A DNA stretch of 26,182 bases, taken from Actinomycetota bacterium (GTDB lineage Bacteria; Actinomycetota; Acidimicrobiia; Acidimicrobiales; Ilumatobacteraceae). The stretch's first letter is position 1, and the number at the start of each line of letters is the position of its first letter. Where the stretch lies: NCBI GenBank assembly GCA_009704425.1, contig WLEG01000001.1, positions 1 to 26,182 of the forward strand, written 5' to 3'. Below, piece after piece: positions 6,937-14,933 of the stretch. Position numbers and translations under genes: made by a program. Below the pieces are notes generated by a model. That model saw only the letters and a list, made by a program, of their open reading frames with translations, was not told the origin of the DNA and made no database searches.

Positions 6937-8097
6937 ATGTCTTCCAACACTCCCGTCGCGTACATCGTCGATGCCGTCCGCACCCCGGTCGGCCGTCGCG
7001 GTGGCGGACTGTCCACCGTTCACCCGGCCGATCTCGGCGCGCACAGCATCAAGGCGCTCATGAATCGCACCGGTGTCGACCCCTCCGCCGTCGACGACGT
7101 GGTCTTCGGCAACGTGGACTCGGTCGGCCCGCAGGCCGGTTGCATCGCGCGCACGTGTTGGCTGACCGCCGGTCTGCCCGAGCACGTGCCCGGCACCACC
7201 ATCGACCGTCAGTGCGGTTCGGCCCAGCAGGCGGTGCACTTCGCCGCGCAGGCCGTGATGAGCGGAACCATGGATCTGGTCGTGGCCGGTGGCGTGCAGA
7301 ACATGAGCATGATCCCGATCTCGTCGGCCATGACCGCCGGGCAGGCGCTCGGATTCGACGATCCCTTCACCGGCTCACCGGGCTGGACCACGCGTTACGG
7401 CACCGGCGAGGTCAGCCAGTTCGTGGGAGCCGAGATGATGGTCGCGAAGTGGAACCTGTCGCGCGAGGAGATGGAGGAGTTCGCGGTCGAGTCGCACCTG
7501 CGCGCCATCAAGGCCCGCGCCGAGGGTCGCTTCGAGGCCGAGATCGAACCCATGAACGGCGTGCAGCACGACGAGGGTCCGCGCGAACCGAACTGGGACA
7601 AGATCCGCTCCTTGCCCACGCTCACCCCCGACGGGCGTCTCACCGCGGCCTGCGCCAGCCAGATCTCCGACGGCTCGGCGGCGTTGTTGATCGCCAACGA
7701 GGCGGCCGTGAAGGCGCACGGGTTGAAGCCCCGCGCGCGCATTCATCACATGAGCGTGTTGGCCGACGACCCGATCATGATGTTGTCGGCGCCCATTCCG
7801 GCCACCAAGCGCGCCTTGGCCAAGACCGGCATGTCCATCGACGACATCGACCTGGTGGAGATCAACGAGGCCTTCGCACCCGTCGTCATGGCGTGGATGC
7901 GCGAGACCGGATTCGACCGCGCCAAGGTGAACGTGAACGGTGGGGCGATCGCCCTCGGTCACCCGCTCGGCGCCACCGGCGCGCGCCTGATGACCACTCT
8001 GTTGCACGAACTCGAGCGCACCGGCGGCCGGTACGGCCTGCAGACGATGTGCGAGGGTGGCGGCCAGGCCAACGTCACCATCATCGAACGCCTCTGA
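6937..8097 (+). CDS. Acetyl-CoA acyltransferase (thiolase, FadA-type)
   Basis: This 386-residue protein is a complete degradative-type thiolase. It has the acyl-accepting nucleophile C93 in TIDRQCGSAQQA, the NEAFAPV loop, H342 in ALGHPLGATGARL, and the second catalytic Cys C372 in CEGGGQAN. It would cleave 3-ketoacyl-CoA with CoA to acetyl-CoA and a shortened acyl-CoA in the cytoplasm. It lies downstream of the DUF35/thiolase-like pair and completes a short beta-oxidation set with the nearby dehydrogenases; no enoyl-CoA hydratase or hydroxyacyl-CoA dehydrogenase is in the window. Length and motifs are ordinary for the family. Steroid-type thiolases (FadA5/FadA6) share this layout, but the substrate cannot be set from sequence. 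Confidence 0.93.
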   Translation: MSSNTPVAYIVDAVRTPVGRRGGGLSTVHPADLGAHSIKALMNRTGVDPSAVDDVVFGNVDSVGPQAGCIARTCWLTAGLPEHVPGTTIDRQCGSAQQAVHFAAQAVMSGTMDLVVAGGVQNMSMIPISSAMTAGQALGFDDPFTGSPGWTTRYGTGEVSQFVGAEMMVAKWNLSREEMEEFAVESHLRAIKARAEGRFEAEIEPMNGVQHDEGPREPNWDKIRSLPTLTPDGRLTAACASQISDGSAALLIANEAAVKAHGLKPRARIHHMSVLADDPIMMLSAPIPATKRALAKTGMSIDDIDLVEINEAFAPVVMAWMRETGFDRAKVNVNGGAIALGHPLGATGARLMTTLLHELERTGGRYGLQTMCEGGGQANVTIIERL

Positions 8098-8123
8098 CGG
8101 GTCCGCCCGGAACCGTTCGTCAG
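8094..8123. terminator. Possible bidirectional hairpin between convergent genes
   Basis: CTGACG (8094-8099) and CGTCAG (8118-8123) are perfect arms that contain the stop codons of the thiolase (plus) and the FAD oxidoreductase (minus). Inside, GGTCC and GGAACC can extend the stem with a bulged A, and GTT is unpaired before the right arm. There is no T-tract, so it could act as an intrinsic-like hairpin or simply limit read-through in both directions. Confidence 0.4.
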
Positions 8124-9550
8124 CTGTCGAAGCCCAGACCCAAGCGGTCCATGGTCTTCAACCACATGTTGCGTTTGCCCGTCTTGTCCTCGCGGTCGAG
8201 GCTCCAGCGGGTGGCCTGAACGCCGAAGAACTTGAACGGTTCGGGCGGGAACGGAAGGGGCTTCTCCTTCACGAAACGCGTTTCGGTGGCGCGTGATCGA
8301 CGCCCATCGATGAGGTCCAACATCACCTCGGCTCCGAAGCGCGACGACGCCACGCCGAGACCCGTGTAGCCGACGGCGTAACCCACGCGACCGTTCATGG
8401 CCCGGCCCCAGAACACGCAGAAGCGCGAGCAGGTGTCGATGGCGCCACCCCACATGTGGGAGAACTTCACGTCGTCCAGTTGCGGGAACGTGCGGAAGAA
8501 GTGGGTACTGAGACGGGCCCAACTCTCGGGACGGCTCTCGAGTTCGGAGTTCATCTTCCCGCGGAAGTAGTAGATGGCGTCGTAGCCACCCCACAGGATG
8601 CGGTTGTCCTCGGTGAGTCGGTAGTAGTGGAACTGGTTCGGGATGTCGCTCAGTCCCTGACGGTTCTTCCAGCCGATTCGCGCCAACTGCTCGTCGGTGA
8701 GTGGTTCGGTGACCATGCAGTAGTCGTAGACCGGGATGATGTAGTTGTTCAGTCGCTTGAGCAGTGGCTTGAACGCGTTGGTGGCCAGAGCCACCTTTCC
8801 GGCGCGCACGCGTCCCAACGGTGTCTCGACCAACACCCCGACGCCGTCGCGTTCGATGGCGGTGGCCTTGGTGTCCTCGTAGATGCGAACGCCCAGGGAC
8901 TCCGCGGCGGCTTTCAATCCCCAGACCAAACGGGCGGGGTCCACGATGGCGGCCAGGTCGTGTCGCCACAAGCCGCCGGTGTACGTGGGTGAGTTCACCT
9001 GGGCGCGCATCTGTTCGGCGTCGAGCCAGGTGACCTTCTGGCCCAGCTGTCGCAGTTGCAGGTAGTCCTCGCGCAACTCGTCGGTGTATCCGGCGGGGTG
9101 CAGATCCGAGGCCACGTCGATGACGCCCGTGCGCTCGTAGTCGCAATCGATGTCGTACCGCTTGATGGCCTTCTCGATCTCGTTGAGATTCTGGATGCCG
9201 AGCTCCTCGAGCAACGGAAGTTCGTCACCGAAGCGCGCTTGGCCGTTGGCCACACCGTGCGTGAGCGACGCCTCCATGAAGCCGCCGTTGCGACCACTGG
9301 CCGCCGAACCCACCTCGTGGGCGTCGATCAACACGACGTCGCGCGAGGGGTCGCGCTCCTTGGCGATGATGGCGGTCCACAGACCGGTGTAGCCGCCACC
9401 GACGATGCAGAGATCGCAGGTTTCGGTGCGGACAAGCGTCGGGTTCGCGAGCGGTTCGTCGGCGTCCTCGTACCAGTACGGATACGGGTCTGCGTCGGCG
9501 ATCGCCTCGAGGCTCAACGGGTCGAACTCGGAGTCGCCCTGGATTGACAC
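8120..9550 (-). CDS. FAD-dependent oxidoreductase, DAO / gamma-glutamylputrescine oxidase-like
   Basis: This 476-residue protein has an N-terminal dinucleotide-binding fold: CIVGGGYTGLW (G51, G53, G56), D75 at the end of the second strand, and the substrate-side motif SAASGRNGGF (81-90) typical of D-amino-acid-oxidase-family enzymes such as PuuB. A second FAD-contact motif, VGYAVGYTGLG, lies near residue 405. Such enzymes oxidise amine or amino-acid C-N bonds with O2 and release H2O2; the substrate is unknown. A preceding 40-residue tail rich in acidic residues is not part of the FAD domain. I prefer the GTG at 9550 over the in-frame GTG at 9559, because a GAAAGG Shine-Dalgarno sequence sits nine bases before 9550. 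It lies 21 bases after the PAP2 gene, on the same strand. Confidence 0.85.
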   Translation of the reverse strand: MSIQGDSEFDPLSLEAIADADPYPYWYEDADEPLANPTLVRTETCDLCIVGGGYTGLWTAIIAKERDPSRDVVLIDAHEVGSAASGRNGGFMEASLTHGVANGQARFGDELPLLEELGIQNLNEIEKAIKRYDIDCDYERTGVIDVASDLHPAGYTDELREDYLQLRQLGQKVTWLDAEQMRAQVNSPTYTGGLWRHDLAAIVDPARLVWGLKAAAESLGVRIYEDTKATAIERDGVGVLVETPLGRVRAGKVALATNAFKPLLKRLNNYIIPVYDYCMVTEPLTDEQLARIGWKNRQGLSDIPNQFHYYRLTEDNRILWGGYDAIYYFRGKMNSELESRPESWARLSTHFFRTFPQLDDVKFSHMWGGAIDTCSRFCVFWGRAMNGRVGYAVGYTGLGVASSRFGAEVMLDLIDGRRSRATETRFVKEKPLPFPPEPFKFFGVQATRWSLDREDKTGKRNMWLKTMDRLGLGFDS

Positions 9551-9571
9551 AAAAATCACCCTTTCGGGTGG

Positions 9572-10504
9572 TCAGGCTACCCCAGTCTCCGACGGGGACG
9601 GTGTCACGATCCTCGAAGCGCGACGGGCCTCCCAACGACCCCAGAACCAGAACGATCCACCGACGTACAGCCACCCCGCCACGATGTCGGTGACGTAGTG
9701 CTCGCCGAAGTACACCAAGGTGAGCCCCATCGCGAACGGAAACGACAGCGAGACCCCGCGCCACCACCGGTTGGGCATTCGGTGCCAGAAGAACACCACC
9801 ACGAACAAGGCGAACGCGGCGTGCAACGAGGGAATGGCCGCGGTGGGGTTGGCCCACTGTTGGCCCTTCAACAGGACGCTGTTGACCGTCTCGAGCCCCA
9901 GTTCGCTCCAACCCCGTCCGGTGGGGCGAGCGAGAGGTTCCATGATGCGGTACGGGTACTTCTCGCTGGCGGCCATCCACGGTGGCGCGGTGGGCAACAC
10001 GACGTACGTGAGAACCCCGGCGAACAACACCGTGGCGAAGCGCCGGATGTAGCGCAACCACTCGTCGCGATATCGCATCCAGAGGTAGACCGACGTGGCC
10101 ACGGGCACGAAGAAATGGGTGAAGTACACCAGCGAACCCAGCACGTCGTACCACCGCACCGACGCCTCGAGGAAATGCCGTTGCATCCACGCGTTCGGGT
10201 CCGTGCCGAGGAACAACGCGCGGTCGATGTTGCGCGGAGCCTCCACTTGCAGCGGGAATCCGAAGGTGTCGGCGACACCGCGGCTGTAGTCGTAGGACAA
10301 CCACATGGCGGCGTAGAAGACCAGGTCGACCACCATCTGGCGTTGTTTGGCGAACGGTTTGCCGATGTTGCCGACGAGGAACGCCCCGCCGACCCATCCG
10401 AGGACGGCCAATCGCGCCACGGGGATGCCGTTGGCCTGGAAGGACCACACGAAGATCAGCCCGTACAGCGCGAGCGCGATGATGCGGACGTTCTTCAGCG
10501 TCAT
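9572..10504 (-). CDS. PAP2-superfamily membrane protein, inositol phosphorylceramide synthase-like
   Basis: This 310-residue protein has about six membrane helices and the PAP2_3 (Aur1/IPC-synthase-like) signature: PTAPPW (171-176), PSLHAAF (H228) and YFGEHYVTDIVAG (H269, D273). These residues form the phosphatase/phosphotransferase site at the outer face of the membrane. Family members hydrolyse lipid phosphates or move phospho-head groups such as phosphoinositol between lipids; actinobacterial members of this group are mostly uncharacterised. The open frame extends upstream into the coxM region, but the Arg/Pro-rich translation there is coxM antisense sequence, so I chose the ATG at 10504 (MTLKNVRII), where the first helix begins. 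It lies 34 bases after coxM, with an inverted repeat between them. Confidence 0.85.
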   Translation of the reverse strand: MTLKNVRIIALALYGLIFVWSFQANGIPVARLAVLGWVGGAFLVGNIGKPFAKQRQMVVDLVFYAAMWLSYDYSRGVADTFGFPLQVEAPRNIDRALFLGTDPNAWMQRHFLEASVRWYDVLGSLVYFTHFFVPVATSVYLWMRYRDEWLRYIRRFATVLFAGVLTYVVLPTAPPWMAASEKYPYRIMEPLARPTGRGWSELGLETVNSVLLKGQQWANPTAAIPSLHAAFALFVVVFFWHRMPNRWWRGVSLSFPFAMGLTLVYFGEHYVTDIVAGWLYVGGSFWFWGRWEARRASRIVTPSPSETGVA

Positions 10505-10516
10505 GAATGCCGTGGT

Positions 10517-10532
10517 GCTCGACGTGTCGAGC
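10517..10532. promoter_or_regulatory. Perfect inverted repeat GCTCGAC-GT-GTCGAGC
   Basis: Seven-base arms with a 2-base centre lie between the coxM stop (10539) and the PAP2 ATG (10504) on the minus strand. It may be a protein-binding site, or an RNA hairpin separating coxM expression from the downstream genes; no T-run follows it. Symmetry is seen directly; function is unknown. Confidence 0.4.
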
Positions 10533-10538
10533 GTCGGA

Positions 10539-11363
10539 TTACTTGGTGGATTCTTCGAGCGCGCGACGAACAAGGACCTTGGCCAGGTGCGTGCGGTATT
10601 CCACGCTGGCGTTGTTGTCCTTCGACGGCGACGCCTCGGCGGCGGCCAGCGCGGCGGCGTCGGCGATGGAGGCGCCATCGGCCAGGGCCTTGCTGACACT
10701 GGTGGCCAACACCGGGGTTTGGCCCATGTTCACGAGCGCCACGCCGGACCCGTTCGAGCCTCGCCACGCGGCCACACCGACGATGGCCCAGTCCTGGGCG
10801 CGACGGTTGAACTTCTGGAAACTCCAGCCGGCGCCGTTCATCTTGGGAACGCGGACCTCGGTGATCATCTCGTCGGCGGCCAGGTCGGACTCCAGGAATC
10901 CCTTGTAGAAGTCGGCGGCCTTGATCTCGCGGGTGCCGTTGGGTCCCTGCACCACGTAGGTGGCGCCGAGGGCCAGCGTGGTGGCGGGCAGATCGGATGC
11001 CGGATCGGCGTGGGCGATGGTGCCACCGATGGTTCCGCGGTGACGCACCTGCGGGTCGCCGACGTGGCCGGCGGCGTGCGCGAGCAGGGGAGCGTGCTGG
11101 GCCAACACCGGTGAGGTCTCCACGTCCATGTGGCGCGTGAGGGCGCCGATGGCGATGTGGTCGCCGGCGTCGCGAATGTAGGACAGGTCCTTGACGCGCG
11201 CGATGTCGACCAGAACGGTCGGCTGCGCGAGACGCAACTTCATCATGGGCAACAAACTGTGGCCGCCGGCGAGGAACTTGGCCTCGTCGCCGTACTGACC
11301 GATGAGCGAGATGGCCTCGGCGGCCGATCCGGCGCGGACGTAATCGAAGGAAGCGGGAATCAT
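10539..11363 (-). CDS. coxM: Molybdenum hydroxylase FAD-binding subunit (CoxM-like)
   Basis: This 274-residue protein has the two FAD-binding loops of the CO dehydrogenase / xanthine dehydrogenase medium subunit: AGGHS (32-36) and TIGGTIAHADPASDLP (111-126). It passes electrons from the 2Fe-2S subunit to FAD and on to an acceptor. It starts 9 bases after the coxS stop, with a GAGG Shine-Dalgarno sequence overlapping that stop, so the two are co-translated. The matching catalytic subunit is not adjacent; the nearest is coxL at 16741-19029. In form II (BMS) clusters the usual order is S-L-M, so the split is unusual. The true substrate (CO or an organic compound such as a purine, aldehyde or aromatic) is not decided by this subunit. 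Confidence 0.9.
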   Translation of the reverse strand: MIPASFDYVRAGSAAEAISLIGQYGDEAKFLAGGHSLLPMMKLRLAQPTVLVDIARVKDLSYIRDAGDHIAIGALTRHMDVETSPVLAQHAPLLAHAAGHVGDPQVRHRGTIGGTIAHADPASDLPATTLALGATYVVQGPNGTREIKAADFYKGFLESDLAADEMITEVRVPKMNGAGWSFQKFNRRAQDWAIVGVAAWRGSNGSGVALVNMGQTPVLATSVSKALADGASIADAAALAAAEASPSKDNNASVEYRTHLAKVLVRRALEESTK

Positions 11364-11372
11364 GTCAGTGCC

Positions 11373-11831
11373 TCACTTGCCGGCCGCGGCGAGCACGGAC
11401 TTGACGATGTTGTGGTAGCCGGTGCAACGGCACAGGTTGCCCTCGAGGCCGATACGGATCTCTTCCTCGGTGGGGTTCGGGTTCTCCTTGAGGAGGCTGG
11501 TGGCGGCCATCACCATGCCGGGGGTGCAGTAACCGCACTGCAGGCCGTGGTTCTCCATGAAGGCCTTCTGCATCGGGTGCAGGGTTCCGTCGGCGGCGGC
11601 CATGCCCTCGATGGTGGTGACGGCGGAACCGTCGGCCTGCACGGCCAACACGGTGCAGCTCTTGACGGCCTCTCCGTCGATGTGGACGCTGCACGCACCG
11701 CACGACGAGGTGTCGCAACCGACGTTCGTGCCGGTGAGTCCGAGGACCTCGCGGATGTAGTGGACCAACAGCGTGCGCGGCTCGACGTCGCTCACGTGCT
11801 GCTTTCCATTGACAGTGACGCGGATCTCCAC
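11373..11831 (-). CDS. coxS: Molybdenum hydroxylase 2Fe-2S subunit (CoxS-like)
   Basis: This 152-residue protein has a plant-ferredoxin-type cluster motif (C39, C44, C47, C59 in NVGCDTSSCGACSVHIDGEAVKSC split by the usual spacings) and the C-terminal helical 2Fe-2S domain (C99-x2-C102 in QCGYCTPGM and C134-x-C136 in NLCRCTGYHN). This is the complete electron-transfer small subunit of the CoxS/XdhC type. The GTG at 11831 has an AAGGGGG Shine-Dalgarno sequence six bases upstream, the same element as before coxL. It heads a small operon coxS - coxM, probably continuing to the PAP2 and FAD oxidoreductase genes. An 86-base gap upstream could hold its promoter; no clear -35/-10 pair was found there. 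Confidence 0.93.
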   Translation of the reverse strand: MEIRVTVNGKQHVSDVEPRTLLVHYIREVLGLTGTNVGCDTSSCGACSVHIDGEAVKSCTVLAVQADGSAVTTIEGMAAADGTLHPMQKAFMENHGLQCGYCTPGMVMAATSLLKENPNPTEEEIRIGLEGNLCRCTGYHNIVKSVLAAAGK

Positions 11832-11917
11832 GATGTACCCCCTTGACGGCCGAAGTCGACGACGTCGCCGACCTGCATTCTGCCCGATCGGCGGAGCTCC
11901 CCGCTCACCGGACGGTC

Positions 11918-12826
11918 CTACCGTAGACGCTGGATGACCTGCTCAGGAAGTGCCGGCAGGCCGACGACGCGAGGTCCGTGCAACGCCGCCGCGATGGCTT
12001 CGGCGCCGTCCACCAGTCGGGGGCCGGGTCGCACCACGACCGCATCGGCGTCGATCGCCCACACGCTGGCCCGAGCGGGCAGCCGATCCAGGATTCCGCG
12101 GGCCTGTTCGACGGCGCCGGCGAGGTCGTAACCGCAGGGGGAGACGATCACGTGGTCGGGATCGATGGCCGCGATGGCCTCCCAATCGGTGGGAACCGAA
12201 CGTCCACCGGGGACGGCCAACACCGGCTCGGCGCCGGCGGCGCGCACCACGTCGGGCACCCAGTGGCCGCCCACGAAGGGCGGATCCACCCACTCGAGCA
12301 CGAACACCGTCGGGCGCGCGCCATCACCGCGGGCCGCGTCGGTGGCCACGGCCAGAGCGGTCAGCCGTGCGCGAAGCGACGCCACCAGCGCCCGACCGCG
12401 CTCGGGAACACCCGCGGCGTCGGCGACGGTCTGCACCGAATCGATCACCTGGTCGAGGGTCTGGGGGTCGATCTGCAGGACCGTGGCGCGACAGTTCAAT
12501 CGGGCGACCGCCTCGTCGACGTCGCCGCTGGGCACCGCGCACACGCGACACAGATCCTGGCTGAGGATCAGGTCGGGGTCGCATCGCGACAACGCGTCCT
12601 CGTCGAGCCGGTACAACTCGTCACCGGCGGCCAGTCGTCGGCGCACCAATTCGTCGATCTCGAGCGGAGTGAGATGTTTGGTGTCCATGCCACCGACGAC
12701 GATCTCGCGACCCGCTCGGGCCTCGAGCGGATGATTGCATTCGAACGTCACCCCGAGCAGATCGTCACCGAGCCCCAGATCGAAGACGATCTCGGTGGTG
12801 GAGGGCAACAGGCTCACGATGCGCAC
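11918..12826 (-). CDS. Cobalamin-binding-type (BtuF-fold) protein without signal peptide
   Basis: The 302-residue product has the periplasmic-binding fold of BtuF/FhuD-like proteins: it opens with MRIVSLLPSTTEIVFDLGLG, continues with DLILSQDLCRVCAVPSG (C93-x2-C96), and ends with a second lobe containing SPCGYDLAGAVEQAR. It begins directly with the first strand of the fold, with no signal peptide, lipobox or membrane segment, and no permease or ATPase of a B12 transporter is nearby. A CxxCAV motif is common in the signal-less 'cobalamin-binding protein' annotations I know. A cytosolic ligand-binding role rather than import is inferred. I chose the GTG at 12826 because TACTGT lies exactly six bases before it; the longer frame upstream runs into the divergent LarA-like gene. 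Confidence 0.82.
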   Translation of the reverse strand: MRIVSLLPSTTEIVFDLGLGDDLLGVTFECNHPLEARAGREIVVGGMDTKHLTPLEIDELVRRRLAAGDELYRLDEDALSRCDPDLILSQDLCRVCAVPSGDVDEAVARLNCRATVLQIDPQTLDQVIDSVQTVADAAGVPERGRALVASLRARLTALAVATDAARGDGARPTVFVLEWVDPPFVGGHWVPDVVRAAGAEPVLAVPGGRSVPTDWEAIAAIDPDHVIVSPCGYDLAGAVEQARGILDRLPARASVWAIDADAVVVRPGPRLVDGAEAIAAALHGPRVVGLPALPEQVIQRLR

Positions 12827-12832
12827 GAGTGG

Positions 12833-12838
12833 ACAGTA
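12833..12838 (-). promoter_or_regulatory. Candidate -10 box (TACTGT) for leaderless BtuF-fold gene
   Basis: On the minus strand TACTGT is followed by six bases and the GTG at 12826. The 34-base divergent gap therefore has to contain promoters for both this gene and the LarA-like gene, whose own weaker -10-like CACGAT is at 12849-12854. Confidence 0.45.
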
Positions 12839-12860
12839 GGCGATCTGGCACGATGGAGGC

Positions 12861-14138
12861 ATGGGCGGATCCGCGAACTCATCGGGTTGGCAACAGCTGG
12901 TCGACGGCGTCGATCTGCCGTTCCATCCCGATCTCGTCGTTCCGACGTTGCGTGAGGTGCGTCTGGCCATCCCGAATCCGGATCCGGTACCCGATGTCGT
13001 CGGGGCGGCGCGGGCGGCCGTCGTCGACACGTTGCGAACGGCGGTGACCCCGGGCATGACCGTGGCGGTGGGCGGTGGCAGTCGTGGTCTCACGCAACGC
13101 GTCGATCTGTTGCGCGGCACCATCGAGGGTTTGCGCGAACTCGGGGCCGAACCGTTCGTGGTTCCGGCCATGGGCAGTCACGGTGGTGGCACCGCCGACG
13201 GACAGTTGAAGATGCTGGCATCCCTCGGCATGACCGAGGAGTCCGTGGGCGCCGAGATTCGCGCCACCATGGCCACGGTCGAGGTGGCGCGCACCGCGTC
13301 GGGAATGCCCGTCTATCTGGACGAGCACGCCGCGTCCGCCGACCGCATCCTGCCGGTGAACCGCATCAAGCCGCACACGTGCTTCAAGGGACCGATCGAG
13401 AGTGGCTGCACCAAGATGGCCGTGGTCGGCTTCGGCAAGCAACCAGGAGCGGCACAGATCCATTCGTGCGGACCCACCGAGATGCGCGAGCGATTGATGG
13501 ACGGCATCACCGCCTTGCGCGCCACCGGACGCCTGCTCGGCGGAGTCTCGTCGTTGGAGTCCGCGGGCGGAAACGTGGTCGACGTCAGCGGTCTCACGGC
13601 CGACGACGTGGGTGGTGACGCCGAACGTCGTCTCACCGAGCGCGCGCGCGAGCTCGTGCCGCCCCTGCCCTTCGACGAGATCGACGTGCTCATCATCGAG
13701 CGCGGAGGCAAGGACATCTCGGGTACCACCATGGATCCCAACGTGACCGGCCGCTACTGGGTGCACGGACTCGACGATCTGGCGTCGCCACGGGTGGCCA
13801 CCATCGTGTTGCTGGGAATCACCGACGTGTCCGCCGGCAACGTGTTGGGCATCGGACTGGCGGATTTCATCCCGGTCGAGGTGGCCACGCGCATCGATTG
13901 GCAGAAGACCTACCTGAACTGCTTCACGGCCGGCCCGTCCGGAGTGCGCCGTGCGCGCATGCCGATGGTGTTGCCCGACGAGCAGGCGTGCGTGAAGGCC
14001 GCGCTCAGCATGTGCGGCAAGGGAGTGGGTGAACCCAAGCGGGTGGTGCGCATCCGTTCGACGCTCCACCTCACCTCGTGTTGGGTGAGCGAGGCGTTGC
14101 TGGGCGATCTTCCGCCCGGCGCCACTCTCGTGGGTTGA
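12861..14138 (+). CDS. LarA-like (DUF2088) protein, nickel-pincer racemase family
   Basis: The 425-residue product belongs to the lactate racemase LarA family (N-terminal DUF2088 domain, then a C-terminal domain). LarA uses a nickel pincer nucleotide covalently bound through K184, with H108, H174 and H200 acting as ligand and acid/base residues. The matching residues here are H107 (GSHGGGT), H172 (IKPHTCF), K185 (SGCTKM) and H201 (AAQIH), with the Lys-to-His spacing of 16 exactly conserved. It is therefore likely to be an active 2-hydroxyacid racemase or epimerase, or a related enzyme; lactate is not implied. No larB, larC or larE cofactor genes are in the window. The ATG at 12861 has GGAGGC immediately before it, too close for a normal Shine-Dalgarno sequence, so a leaderless start is possible. 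It abuts the convergent exporter permease with no spacer. Confidence 0.85.
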   Translation: MGGSANSSGWQQLVDGVDLPFHPDLVVPTLREVRLAIPNPDPVPDVVGAARAAVVDTLRTAVTPGMTVAVGGGSRGLTQRVDLLRGTIEGLRELGAEPFVVPAMGSHGGGTADGQLKMLASLGMTEESVGAEIRATMATVEVARTASGMPVYLDEHAASADRILPVNRIKPHTCFKGPIESGCTKMAVVGFGKQPGAAQIHSCGPTEMRERLMDGITALRATGRLLGGVSSLESAGGNVVDVSGLTADDVGGDAERRLTERARELVPPLPFDEIDVLIIERGGKDISGTTMDPNVTGRYWVHGLDDLASPRVATIVLLGITDVSAGNVLGIGLADFIPVEVATRIDWQKTYLNCFTAGPSGVRRARMPMVLPDEQACVKAALSMCGKGVGEPKRVVRIRSTLHLTSCWVSEALLGDLPPGATLVG

Positions 14139-14933
14139 TCAGCGGTCGTACCGACGCAGACCCGTGAGGGCGAAGGCCGTGCTGACGACGAACATCGCCG
14201 CCATCGCCACCAAACCGCCCCACGTCTGGGCCCACGTGATGTCGCCGAGGAATCCCTGTCGCGCGAAGCGCAGGATGTTGGTCATCGGGTTGACGCGGGC
14301 GCACGCGCGCAGCCATCCGCTCATCTCCGACAGGGGCACCTGCGACGTCGACAGGAAGATCCCGAAGAAGATGGCGAACTGCGTGAGGGTGGCCGCACCC
14401 ATGTTGCGCATGCGGAACGTGAGGCCGAGAGCGAGACCGCAGGCGCTGAGGGCCACCATCACCGAGGCGACGACCACCATGAGGATGGCCAACGGTCCGC
14501 CGGGCGTGTGCAGGCCACCGAGGAAACTGACGAGGACCACGAACGTGACGGGCACGACACTGCGCGCGATGGCGGCGGCGTAGGAACCGAACACGATCAC
14601 CGAACGGCGCATGGGGGCCATCAACACGCGGTCGAAGAATCCGGTCTCCATGTCGTTGAGCAGACCGAAACTGACGCCCAGTGCGCCGAAGCTGGCTCCC
14701 TGGATGGCGTTGAGCGGCATGTACCAGTTCATCGGATCGATGTCGAGCAGTCGCACCGCGGCACCGAAGGCGCCGCTGAACGCGATCAATTGGAACACCG
14801 GCATGATGAGCGACGGGATGAACGCCGACGGCATGCGGCGAACGCGCAACAGTGTCCGCCGCACCAGTGCCGCGATCACCTCCATGGATCGTGCGTCGGC
14901 GTCGTGGCGGCGGGATTCGACGACGGTGCTCAT
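14139..14933 (-). CDS. ABC-2 type exporter permease (second subunit, DrrB-like)
   Basis: This 264-residue membrane protein has about six helices and the ABC-2 / daunorubicin-exporter layout: a long N-terminal re-entrant region (SAFIPSLIMPVFQLIAF), then core helices, and a C-terminal NPMTNILRFARQGFLGD segment typical of the family. It overlaps the stop of the preceding permease by four bases (ATGA), so the two are translationally coupled and probably form a heterodimer. I chose the ATG at 14933 (MSTVVESRR); the longer open frame runs through the upstream permease. With the ATPase it makes a complete exporter for a lipid or hydrophobic drug-like substrate; the actual substrate is unknown. Confidence 0.87.
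   Translation of the reverse strand: MSTVVESRRHDADARSMEVIAALVRRTLLRVRRMPSAFIPSLIMPVFQLIAFSGAFGAAVRLLDIDPMNWYMPLNAIQGASFGALGVSFGLLNDMETGFFDRVLMAPMRRSVIVFGSYAAAIARSVVPVTFVVLVSFLGGLHTPGGPLAILMVVVASVMVALSACGLALGLTFRMRNMGAATLTQFAIFFGIFLSTSQVPLSEMSGWLRACARVNPMTNILRFARQGFLGDITWAQTWGGLVAMAAMFVVSTAFALTGLRRYDR

Noticed and set aside
10505..10699. Longer start for the PAP2 gene
   Set aside because: The added residues are Pro/Arg-rich, overlap coxM and precede the first membrane helix.
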